NCBI GenBank assembly: GCA_000434935.1
Contig: FR882201.1
Span: 55,172 to 60,792, forward strand
Reading direction: 5' to 3'
DNA length: 5,621 nucleotides
Origin: Bacteroides sp. CAG:709
GTDB lineage: Bacteria; Bacteroidota; Bacteroidia; Bacteroidales; UBA932
The notes beneath the pieces were generated by a model, which was given only the letters and a program-made list of their open reading frames with translations, searched no databases and had not been told where the DNA came from. Both the position numbers and the translations under genes were made by a program. Of the stretch, positions 1-5,621 are shown piece after piece. Position 1 is the stretch's first letter; every line of letters starts with the position of its first letter.

Positions 1-1811
1 GGGCCTTCATTATAATTGAGATAAGTTATATACGCCTGCACGCCATTGCCTACTCCATGCTTCTTCATCTCGTCATACGAGAGTCTTGGAACAAGGACTG
101 GAAGAGTCCTCTTGATGGAATAACTTCCACTGAGGTCGGGATGGTAGTAGTTTATGGTTTCTGCCGATTCCTTCCCGAATTCCGCTTCGTACAATTCCTG
201 GTTAGTCCTGAGCAGATGAATCAGGTCCGCCGTCTTGTCAGCTATTGCAAGCAGGTATTTGCTGTATTTGGGGAAAATTGCTGCAAGTTCATTGAGACGA
301 CCGATTTCAAAACTGGTATTCTGCGCCAGCATGATGCCATGGAGAGAGCCGTCCTCGTTGAATTCGAAGTTGTCCACGATGGCTTTTACGAGTGCCTCGC
401 GCTCGTCGGTGTCACATTCTTCATTGAGGAAGATGATATTGTCGGAGTTCTTGTCGCATACTCCTGGAGCACGCTCGATATGGAGCGAGAACTCGAACAC
501 CGACTGCTGATAGGGAGACTCGCCTTTAAAGCGAGGCAGAGGACAAGGGAACGACTCGAAATCAAAATGATAGATGGGACCCTCCCCCAGGTATCTGAAC
601 CATGCCGTCATCTTCTCTTTATCGATATGTTCGATCCCATTGTCATAGCATCCTCTCTGAATCTTGTGGTTCTCTTTCTCCAACCACTCAACAGGCACAT
701 CATCGAACTTGTAATAACCTTTGTTTATGAGCTGGAACTTGTCGCCGACAGCTCCGGCCTTGAAGCCGCGGAAATTCATGTAGTTGTTCGACCTATTGGC
801 ATCAGGAACATCACGGAGCTTCTTGAAGCAGTGGCTGCAGAACACACATTCGGTGTTTTTCCCCCAGGCGCACCATGGACCGACCGGGGTCTCGGCATTC
901 ACGTCATGAGGAGTTGCAATGTAGCTCTCCAGTGTCGCGATTTCTTTGACAATAATCGGCTGATAGTCTTCGACCGTCTCATTCATATCAAGGAAGACAA
1001 TGAGTTCTTGACCTCCGATATTGTTATAGATGCGCTTGCCGTCAGCATCCTTGGCGCCGTCATAAACATACTCGCTATTGAGTACGGCAAGATAGTAATT
1101 CACCTTACGGTTATCGCCGGCATTGCGTAAAGAATGTTCAATCACATACTTCTGGAAGGCAAGATCATGCGGATACTTTCCAAGGTCGGAATAGCGGTCA
1201 AGCAAGGCTCTTCTCTTCTGCTCGAAGTTCTTCTCCAAATCGGCATTGGCCTTGCAGCCTGCATGGTTCAGTGTCCAGATGTTGCCTTCTCTGACAAACA
1301 TAGGGTGCTTTTCAGCTCCGCGTTTCTCCGAGAAACAATAGCCGTCCAGCTTGCCATCCTTGTTCATCTTGAGAAGATACTTGCTGTTGGTCGTGGCCTT
1401 TACTTCGATGATGTTGATTTCATCATCATTCTCGTTAAAAATATCCACATAGCAACGGTAGATATGGCCGTGCTGGACATATTCAAAGAGTTTCTGCTTG
1501 TGGACATCTTTCGAATCTGCGACAAACGTGCCCTTGAAATATCTCTTCGCCACCTTCAGGGCCTCATCTTCAACCTGATTGTAATAAGGAAGAAGGGCTT
1601 CAAGCTCCTCGCTTGGTTTCGCATCGAACTCTTCTTCATCTTCAGCCCCTTCTGACGAGCCGGTCCCGCTCATCAGTTCGGCGAGCATTTCCTCGCGACG
1701 TTCACGTTCGGCGTCGATATCAGTTTTCTTGAGCGGATTGTGTTTCAAATCCATCGCGAAATACATAGGACAGCGTGTCCAGTTGATAAATCTTGTTTTT
1801 GAAATATACAT
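1..1811 (-). CDS. DUF2779 protein: Cas4/RecB-like PD-(D/E)XK nuclease fused to DnaQ-like exonuclease domain (3' end beyond window)
   Basis: I translated this strand directly: it is open for 603 residues from ATG 1811 to the window edge, with no stop. The start (MYISKTRFINWTRCP) matches the usual opening of the family. Residues about 1-330 look like a Cas4/RecB-type nuclease: D123, the E136-V-K138 motif, a Q220-containing QKYV helix and LNSEYVYDG at 244-252. C14 with C314, C322, C325 and C328 gives the one-plus-three cysteine pattern of Cas4-like iron-sulfur nucleases. Residues about 410-603 are the DUF2779 domain: HFDFESF with D417/E419 as exonuclease motif I, PYQQSVFEFSLH, NTSFEIGRL at 498-506, D529, GSYSIKRTLPVLVP at 562-575, and the NG..AY element. 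The last acidic motif and C-terminus are outside the window. An acidic insert lies at about 31-71. Predicted role is DNA or RNA cleavage in the cytoplasm; family substrates are not established to my knowledge. The upstream gene ends 98 bases before the start. Family assignment is firm; activity is inferred. Confidence 0.93.
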   Translation of the reverse strand, partial: MYISKTRFINWTRCPMYFAMDLKHNPLKKTDIDAERERREEMLAELMSGTGSSEGAEDEEEFDAKPSEELEALLPYYNQVEDEALKVAKRYFKGTFVADSKDVHKQKLFEYVQHGHIYRCYVDIFNENDDEINIIEVKATTNSKYLLKMNKDGKLDGYCFSEKRGAEKHPMFVREGNIWTLNHAGCKANADLEKNFEQKRRALLDRYSDLGKYPHDLAFQKYVIEHSLRNAGDNRKVNYYLAVLNSEYVYDGAKDADGKRIYNNIGGQELIVFLDMNETVEDYQPIIVKEIATLESYIATPHDVNAETPVGPWCAWGKNTECVFCSHCFKKLRDVPDANRSNNYMNFRGFKAGAVGDKFQLINKGYYKFDDVPVEWLEKENHKIQRGCYDNGIEHIDKEKMTAWFRYLGEGPIYHFDFESFPCPLPRFKGESPYQQSVFEFSLHIERAPGVCDKNSDNIIFLNEECDTDEREALVKAIVDNFEFNEDGSLHGIMLAQNTSFEIGRLNELAAIFPKYSKYLLAIADKTADLIHLLRTNQELYEAEFGKESAETINYYHPDLSGSYSIKRTLPVLVPRLSYDEMKKHGVGNGVQAYITYLNYNEG

Positions 1812-1845
1812 GATCAAATTAATTTTTCTTTTCAATATATATTAC

Positions 1846-1869
1846 GACAAGACTTGTTGTCTGTGACAA
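1846..1869. promoter_or_regulatory. Possible operator or attenuator: three alternating GACAA/TTGTC boxes
   Basis: GACAA (1846-1850), TTGTC (1857-1861) and GACAA (1865-1869) stand in alternating orientation, 35 bases upstream of the DUF2779 start codon. The middle box can pair with either outer box, giving 5-bp stems with loops of 6 or 3 bases. An 11-base palindrome, ACAAGACTTGT, sits at 1847-1857. A run of seven T follows on the far side (minus-strand sense: the T run comes just before the boxes). I see no good Bacteroidota -7 box (TAnnTTTG); TAATATATATTG nearby is only a loose match. It could be a repressor site, an RNA switch or chance. Confidence 0.3.
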
Positions 1870-1909
1870 AAAAATAATGCACTTTCTCGAAAAATTTCCC
1901 GACACTTAA

Positions 1910-2551
1910 TTATCGCCTATCGTAATGGAGCGCCAGTAGGCCAATCATGAAACAGAACAGGCATGTTATGCCATAGAGAATATTCTCCCAGAGCGAGTCT
2001 CCTGAGGCGGCTACAACTGCCCAGACATTGTAGGCAACACCGCATAATGAGAGAATTGTAATGATCAGCAGGGCTCCATATTCAATTCTTCTCTCGCGTT
2101 TCTCCTTTCCTGCCTTCTCTGTCAGCATCCGCTTTTCCTCTTCCGTACGTCCTCCGGAACAATATTCCTGTTCTTCATACTCGCCTATTACTTCCCCGTC
2201 ACAGCAAACACATTCCTCATTTTCATCATAGACGAAGAAACTGCCGTCGTCGAATATGGAGAAAGTCATGGACAGGCCGCATGCCTCCATACGCACAATT
2301 GCGCTGCCGTCATACATCTCCAGATCCGCGATGAGCATCTCCACTTCAAGGCACCCGCTATCTTCCTCTTCCTCTTCAAAGCCAATGCAGACCTGCCCTT
2401 CCCCATCCTGATCAATGCTGACGGCATAACATATTGTTCCATCAGGAATACAGCATGTAACATTCACGTCCGGGTAATCTTTCTCGAATCTCTTCAGCTC
2501 CTCTATGAGCTGCGCAACAGATATTTGTTCAGTTCTTTTCATATCAGCCAT
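1910..2551 (-). CDS. Acidic protein with duplicated N-terminal domain and two C-terminal membrane segments, function unknown
   Basis: I do not recognise a named family for the whole protein. Numbering is from the ATG at 2551 (213 residues). Residues 10-63 and 68-112 look like two copies of one small alpha/beta unit: ISVAQLIEELKRF aligns with LEVEMLIADLEMY, each followed by beta-rich, D/E/G-rich sequence. The unit resembles the small phage- and Bacteroidota-type proteins beginning 'TV.dLI..L..f..d..V.i' (recalled resemblance). EEEEED lies between the copies and cysteines are frequent (C33, C34, CVCC near 114-117). A charged linker (about 132-156) ends in KRERR. Two hydrophobic segments follow at about 158-182 and 190-210, with a basic DRR end. 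The acidic domains are therefore probably cytoplasmic and tethered to the inner membrane by a hairpin. Alternative starts are GTG 2566 and ATG 2542; no Shine-Dalgarno decides between them. The stop is TAA. It could be an accessory or immunity-like membrane protein, but nothing proves this. Confidence 0.82.
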   Translation of the reverse strand: MADMKRTEQISVAQLIEELKRFEKDYPDVNVTCCIPDGTICYAVSIDQDGEGQVCIGFEEEEEDSGCLEVEMLIADLEMYDGSAIVRMEACGLSMTFSIFDDGSFFVYDENEECVCCDGEVIGEYEEQEYCSGGRTEEEKRMLTEKAGKEKRERRIEYGALLIITILSLCGVAYNVWAVVAASGDSLWENILYGITCLFCFMIGLLALHYDRR

Positions 2552-2757
2552 TTCACATAAAATCACTGTATATCAGTATTTGAGGCGAGTATTACAGAAT
2601 GTGGGAACACTACACTCTCTGCAATTACCCCTGAGCCTGACAAGATATTCATTTTGATGGGCAATTCCCTTCCAAAAGTTTTGATATCATAGATGAAATC
2701 TTCGATACAAAAGCGTTTGTATAGACTCTTGATAATCTTCCGTCGCGAATCCCATTT
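2552..2757. other. Inter-gene gap with an open extension of the upstream frame and no supported gene
   Basis: No independent gene is convincing here. On the minus strand the frame of the 4038-2758 gene continues after its TAA for 64 sense codons (2757-2566) and closes with TGA at 2565-2563. That TGA overlaps the GTG at 2566 of the next gene as GTGA. The other two minus-strand frames are also open for tens of codons, including a 22-codon ATG frame from 2755. Base composition alone therefore does not separate coding from non-coding. Two dyads lie inside: a stem-loop at 2705-2722 and the palindrome CAAAAGTTTTG at 2673-2683. Confidence 0.5.
2705..2722. repeat. Perfect 7-bp inverted repeat with 4-base loop
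   Basis: ATACAAA (2705-2711) and TTTGTAT (2716-2722) are exact reverse complements around AGCG. The dyad begins 36 bases past the stop of the 4038-2758 gene. The stem is AT-rich and no T run follows on either strand, so it is a poor intrinsic terminator. A transcript-end hairpin, protein site or chance are all possible. Confidence 0.4.
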
Positions 2758-4038
2758 TTAACATGGAGAAATCTGGAAATCGCTCTCCGTTTTATTGACA
2801 TGACGCATAAACACACTGAAATTATCATTTGGTCTGCGGTTCCTCAGCTGAGTTGTTATATAATACTTTGTTCCTTTATACTCTACAAAATGTGGTTTTT
2901 CGCCCCGCGAGTTGTTTACCGAGACGCCATATGGATTATCTGAGACAAACTTGGCATTCTTACTTATCTCATCATGAATCTCCAGAAATGATTTTCCTCC
3001 TTTAAGTTTAAAAATTATATATTCACCTATTACCTGATGCATTTTATACATTCCAGCACCATTTATCGTGTAAGAACGACTTGCTCTTGCCGCAGATAAA
3101 CCAACTGACGGCGTCTTGACGCCAGTAGTATGGCTGCTTATCTTAAATGTACTTGGCACAGCTTTTAGAATACCAAGATTGTACGTTATCCAATCTTCCA
3201 GATATTGCCTATCGCCATTGCTCATAGACTTCAGTACTATTTTCAATGAACTGATATAACGACTGCTCGACCTAATTGTTTTCGATGCGCCAAAGTGGAT
3301 CGTATCAAGAATAGACTGCAAAGCATCAGCGAGTGAACTTTTTCTACCACTTAGCCAATTGATATCATGCTGAAAATAATTCAGTTTATCAAGATCAATC
3401 GCACTTATCGGTTTAATACTTGGCACGTTAAGTTCTTTCCAGATAGAGGCCAACACCGGATCAGATGAAGTTTTCGGTTTATAGAGCATTCCTGAAATGT
3501 ATTTAAGGAACTGCTGAGCATAACTACCGTCAATGTCTGTTAGTTTCGACAACTGTTTTGGAAGCCACACCAAATTGGGAATAAACGAGTTGGCGCATTC
3601 CCATTCACACGCATGTCCTGATCGGGTTCGCATACTCATCCATATATGAGAAGCAACAAAACCATTCCCCATAGTGCGACCATTCATTTCAGAAAAAGCA
3701 CTTTGAATTTTCAATGAGCGAGGTATTGACTTGATCAAGGAATTATCATCGCGCAAGAACCCCCTAGCATTTGACATTCCCCAAGAGTCCTTCCCTGTGG
3801 CTGGGTTCTTTCTTCTGCAAGAAGAATCCCTAACTACATAGGGAAGCATTATCGGAATTTGAGCACACGTCTCTGGTCTAAACCAAACACCTCCCCAGAG
3901 CATCAACTGCTCAATCATATATTTTACGTGATCTGGCGGATTGACAGCATCGAATGCTTGAATAATCTGCTTTTGGAGAATATGGTATAAGATATTCTCT
4001 CCATCTACACTTTTTGCCATAGCTTTTTTAGTTTTCAT
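2758..4038 (-). CDS. Possible HNH-like nuclease of unknown family (426 residues)
   Basis: Not recognised as a named enzyme. The most informative block is residues 124-181: GNGFVASHIW with H131, then C144 and C148, then IPNLVWLPKQLSKLTDIDG (153-171). I recall hypothetical bacterial proteins with a 'CHIWP...NLVLLPRALA.LsDhd' block. The arrangement of a histidine, then cysteines, then N-L-V before a helix is reminiscent of HNH (beta-beta-alpha-metal) nucleases, but the pairing of residues is not proven. A basic segment RSLKI...RTMGNG precedes it. The middle (about 205-300) is helical and Ser/Lys-rich. The C-terminal part (about 325-420) reads as a separate small domain (helices, then YKGTKYYITTQLRNRRPN), possibly nucleic-acid binding. 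There are no membrane segments or signal peptide. The ATG at 4038 is preceded by an A/T-rich leader; ATG 4020 is an alternative. The codons are more AT-rich than in the two genes downstream. The 91-residue gene ends 100 bases upstream. The frame stays open after the TAA. Confidence 0.85.
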   Translation of the reverse strand: MKTKKAMAKSVDGENILYHILQKQIIQAFDAVNPPDHVKYMIEQLMLWGGVWFRPETCAQIPIMLPYVVRDSSCRRKNPATGKDSWGMSNARGFLRDDNSLIKSIPRSLKIQSAFSEMNGRTMGNGFVASHIWMSMRTRSGHACEWECANSFIPNLVWLPKQLSKLTDIDGSYAQQFLKYISGMLYKPKTSSDPVLASIWKELNVPSIKPISAIDLDKLNYFQHDINWLSGRKSSLADALQSILDTIHFGASKTIRSSSRYISSLKIVLKSMSNGDRQYLEDWITYNLGILKAVPSTFKISSHTTGVKTPSVGLSAARASRSYTINGAGMYKMHQVIGEYIIFKLKGGKSFLEIHDEISKNAKFVSDNPYGVSVNNSRGEKPHFVEYKGTKYYITTQLRNRRPNDNFSVFMRHVNKTESDFQISPC

Positions 4039-4045
4039 TGTAAAT

Positions 4046-4060
4046 AATTAACATTTAATT
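4046..4060. repeat. Short 6-3-6 dyad just before a start codon
   Basis: AATTAA (4046-4051) and TTAATT (4055-4060) are reverse complements around CAT, 8 bases upstream of ATG 4038. It would overlap the translation initiation region of the 426-residue gene. The sequence is A/T only apart from one C, so chance is a real explanation. Confidence 0.25.
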
Positions 4061-4070
4061 CGATAATTCA

Positions 4071-4094
4071 CGGACTTGCCCGCATATTTGTCCG
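4071..4094. repeat. Weak GC-containing hairpin between two genes
   Basis: CGGAC (4071-4075) and GTCCG (4090-4094) can pair with a 14-base loop in the 100-base gap after the 91-residue gene. No T run follows, so it is not a typical terminator. It could influence RNA processing or mean nothing. Confidence 0.25.
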
Positions 4095-4138
4095 GAGCTG
4101 TTAAACTATCCGACACAATCTCTTGATATTGCGTTGCC

Positions 4139-4414
4139 TTATTTGCCAAAATGCTGAGTAATATCAAAATATATCGTCCGCTGGCAATCGTTTTCATAAA
4201 ATGTTATTGCATCAAAACATTTACCCTTCTCCATAAGAAATTCCTGTTTCACAAAATTGCTTCCCGCGTAGCCATACAGTTCAGACAATGCCTCATATTC
4301 CAAAGCGACCGCTTCATCTTCAGTATAATCCGAATCAAACAAATACGCCGTTGCAACAGACTCACCATCTCCAGACGCGATATGGCACCTGATCAAATCT
4401 TCTTTTCCAATCAT
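4139..4414 (-). CDS. Small acidic hypothetical protein, translationally coupled to the 376-residue gene
   Basis: I do not recognise this 91-residue protein. It is acidic (TEDEAVALEYEALSELYGY at about 31-49) and appears to be a compact alpha/beta domain. An N-terminal strand region is followed by a Glu-rich helix, then strand-rich sequence with CFDAITFYEN and CQRTIYFDIT near the end. It has no signal peptide, membrane segment or metal-site pattern. Its ATG at 4414-4412 overlaps the TGA (4413-4411) of the preceding gene as ATGA, a usual arrangement for translational coupling. This supports both the start and an operon with the 376-residue gene, and suggests that the two products act together, for example as partner, chaperone or immunity protein; that is inference. 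It ends 100 bases before the 426-residue gene. Confidence 0.85.
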   Translation of the reverse strand: MIGKEDLIRCHIASGDGESVATAYLFDSDYTEDEAVALEYEALSELYGYAGSNFVKQEFLMEKGKCFDAITFYENDCQRTIYFDITQHFGK

Positions 4415-5541
4415 AGTATAATATCCTTTTGACTTGTTTCATACATATCCTTGACGACATCGAGCAGTCCAGCAAGTCCACCGATGCTTTTGGCAAGAGT
4501 CTCCTGGGCGTCCTTAATCTTATTATCGACATCTATGAGCTTTTCATAATAATCGACGGAAATTGCCTGCTGAGTACCATGAGCAGCATAAAGAACCCGA
4601 GTGCCTGTTTCATTCCCGTCAAATTTTTCAAACGACACACGTTCCATTTTTATTATATAGCGCGGATTGATATATTCATATTCGTCGTTATCCACCCGGG
4701 TAAGACCAATAAGACCAGGAGCGTTGGGTGTTTTTGTTGATAATTTCGGTTTCTTGGTAATCAGCCTTGCATTAAAACTGAACTCGCCACGATATTTTAC
4801 ATCAGTCAACACATTGGATAACTTCTCAAACGCATCTTTTGGAATATCCTTTAATGGACAGTTGACATATATCTTCTTCGCATACACATCCGATATATCT
4901 CCAAGTTTAGGCAAGTCGCCTTCAAATCTAATGGAATTGCATTTAAGATGTGCAGAATTGATAGATTCTATAGATGACGGGATATTAAATTCGTCACACT
5001 CCCCTGTAATCGAGATATCCCCGATTTCATTTACACCCCTAAGACATCCATAATCAGGGGTTTTCGATTCACAGCACAGCAGTTCAGTACCATCCTTTGA
5101 AAAAACCGCTCCGCAAGCAGGATAAGACGAATATATGTCACTCTTATAGTGTGAATTATCTTTATCTACATCAAATAAGAAATTGTAACAACCATACTTG
5201 CCTTCCATAGCAATGTACTCAACCGTAGAAGGTAACCGGACGATCGTTTTCTCTCTATGTTCTCCTCGCGTAGGTGCTTTCACATTACTGCATACTCCCA
5301 CAACCGTCCACTCCATATCATTGAAAGCGTCATCCGCTTTAAACACAGAATGGATATCCTTGCCGCAGTATTTACTTGTAATAAGAGCGAACGCCTCGCC
5401 TTTCCCTGTCCGCAACTGTTCCTCTGAAGCACTAAACAATCCCTTGCCACTCGTATAATATTCGACACCTCCATCTTCACAAATAAACGTCCACTTTTCT
5501 TTGGCTGATTCACATAAAATCCTTTTTATTCTTGCATCCAT
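4411..5541 (-). CDS. Hypothetical protein with BspA-like leucine-rich traces and a C-terminal FlbD-like segment (376 residues)
   Basis: No named family is recognised. The first part (about 1-95) holds WTFICEDGGVEYYTSGKG and WTVVGVCSNV and looks strand-rich. Residues about 98-240 carry pieces typical of BspA-type leucine-rich repeats: VRLPSTVEYIAM, AVFSKDGTELLCC, FNIPSSIESINSAHLKC and LKDIPKDAF. They are degenerate and lack regular 23-residue spacing. Residues about 277-341 (LIGLTRVDNDEYEYINPRYI, then GTRVLYAAHGTQQAISVDYYEKL) resemble the FlbD-type pattern in which an 'NP..I' strand is followed by a 'gT.V....G....V.e...el' strand and helix. The last 40 residues form an amphipathic helix. There is no signal peptide or membrane segment, so unlike secreted BspA proteins it is probably cytoplasmic. 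The ATG at 5541 follows an A/T-rich leader. It ends in ATGA with the next gene. Function unknown; an adaptor or binding role would fit the repeats but is speculation. Confidence 0.87.
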   Translation of the reverse strand: MDARIKRILCESAKEKWTFICEDGGVEYYTSGKGLFSASEEQLRTGKGEAFALITSKYCGKDIHSVFKADDAFNDMEWTVVGVCSNVKAPTRGEHREKTIVRLPSTVEYIAMEGKYGCYNFLFDVDKDNSHYKSDIYSSYPACGAVFSKDGTELLCCESKTPDYGCLRGVNEIGDISITGECDEFNIPSSIESINSAHLKCNSIRFEGDLPKLGDISDVYAKKIYVNCPLKDIPKDAFEKLSNVLTDVKYRGEFSFNARLITKKPKLSTKTPNAPGLIGLTRVDNDEYEYINPRYIIKMERVSFEKFDGNETGTRVLYAAHGTQQAISVDYYEKLIDVDNKIKDAQETLAKSIGGLAGLLDVVKDMYETSQKDIIL

Positions 5542-5621
5542 AATTTAGATATTTTTAATCTCTCATCATTTAATACGAGAACTATCCTATATTTCTGAGT
5601 TTTTCAAACTCTTATACCTAA
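5542..5621 (-). promoter_or_regulatory. A/T-rich upstream region of the 376-residue gene, with a dyad at 5597-5611
   Basis: These 80 bases lead into ATG 5541 and probably contain its promoter, as this is the first visible gene on the strand. I find no exact TAnnTTTG box. A perfect 6-3-6 dyad, GAGTTTTTCAAACTC, lies at 5597-5611, about 56 bases before the start. It may be an operator or the hairpin of an upstream gene's end. The region is cut by the window edge. Confidence 0.3.

Noticed and set aside
57..1655. Long plus-strand open frames (57-1130 and 1134-1655; also 235-510)
   Set aside because: They lie opposite the DUF2779 gene; the two long ones are in codon register with it. Their translations show no domain, whereas the minus strand has family motifs from start to window edge.
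1862..1909. Possible terminator after the membrane-protein gene
   Set aside because: Only 4-5 bp A/T or G-U stems (around 1885-1900) precede the T7 run by about ten bases; too weak to call.
2266..2463. Minus-strand 65-codon frame
   Set aside because: It lies inside the duplicated-domain gene in another frame; low complexity, no start context.
2552..2564. 13-base repeat TTCACATAAAATC, also at 5509-5521, encoding ILCE near the start of two genes
   Set aside because: One exact 13-mer pair is not far from chance in 5.6 kb of A/T-rich sequence, and the flanks do not match beyond it.
4151..5458. Plus-strand open frames at 4151-4432, 4429-4740, 4667-5053 and 5198-5458, and minus-strand frame 5280-5513
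   Set aside because: All are contained in or opposite the two coupled minus-strand genes and have no recognisable protein character.
1..5621. CRISPR array or cas genes, suggested by the Cas4-like domain
   Set aside because: No direct repeats with regular spacers and no other Cas-like protein; the Cas4-like domain belongs to a DUF2779 fusion.
1..5621. tRNA, rRNA, insertion sequence, integrase or attachment site
   Set aside because: No matching cloverleaf, transposase motif, terminal inverted repeats with target duplication, or recombinase residues were seen on either strand.

Overview
The window most resembles an accessory region of a Bacteroidota (Bacteroidales-type) chromosome or mobile element. 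Base composition is moderate to AT-rich. The genes start behind A/T-rich leaders and no convincing Shine-Dalgarno sequence is visible. The N-terminal piece of one product (Li-x-x-L-type repeats) and the BspA-like look of another also fit that group. The taxon is an inference; there is no rRNA or other phylogenetic marker.

All five genes I can support lie on the minus strand, so transcription runs from high to low coordinates. In that order they are: (1) a 376-residue protein of unknown function with BspA-like leucine-rich traces and a C-terminal segment resembling the small FlbD/'NG..V' beta fold (5541-4411); (2) a 91-residue acidic protein whose ATG overlaps the previous stop by four bases (4414-4139); (3) a 426-residue protein with an HIW...NLVWLP...L.D block that I read as a possible HNH-like nuclease core (4038-2758); (4) a roughly 213-residue acidic protein with an internally duplicated domain followed by a basic stretch and two membrane segments (2551-1910); (5) a DUF2779 protein that combines a Cas4/RecB-like PD-(D/E)XK nuclease with a DnaQ-like exonuclease domain (from 1811, running off the window at base 1, with 603 residues visible).

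Gene 5 is the best recognised and is easy to miss, because it has no stop codon inside the window and long open frames lie on the opposite strand. The spaces between genes are short (4-base overlap, 100, 206 and 97 bases). They hold several small dyads rather than strong terminators, so partial co-transcription is plausible but unproven.

The gap between genes 3 and 4 is unusual. The frame of gene 3 stays open for 64 more codons after its TAA and closes in a GTGA overlap with an upstream GTG start of gene 4. This suggests either a former longer gene or chance. Two probable nuclease genes, a membrane protein and two unknown proteins together are compatible with a defence or genome-conflict locus. 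No hallmark of a named system is visible: no CRISPR array, methyltransferase, helicase, integrase or transposase.
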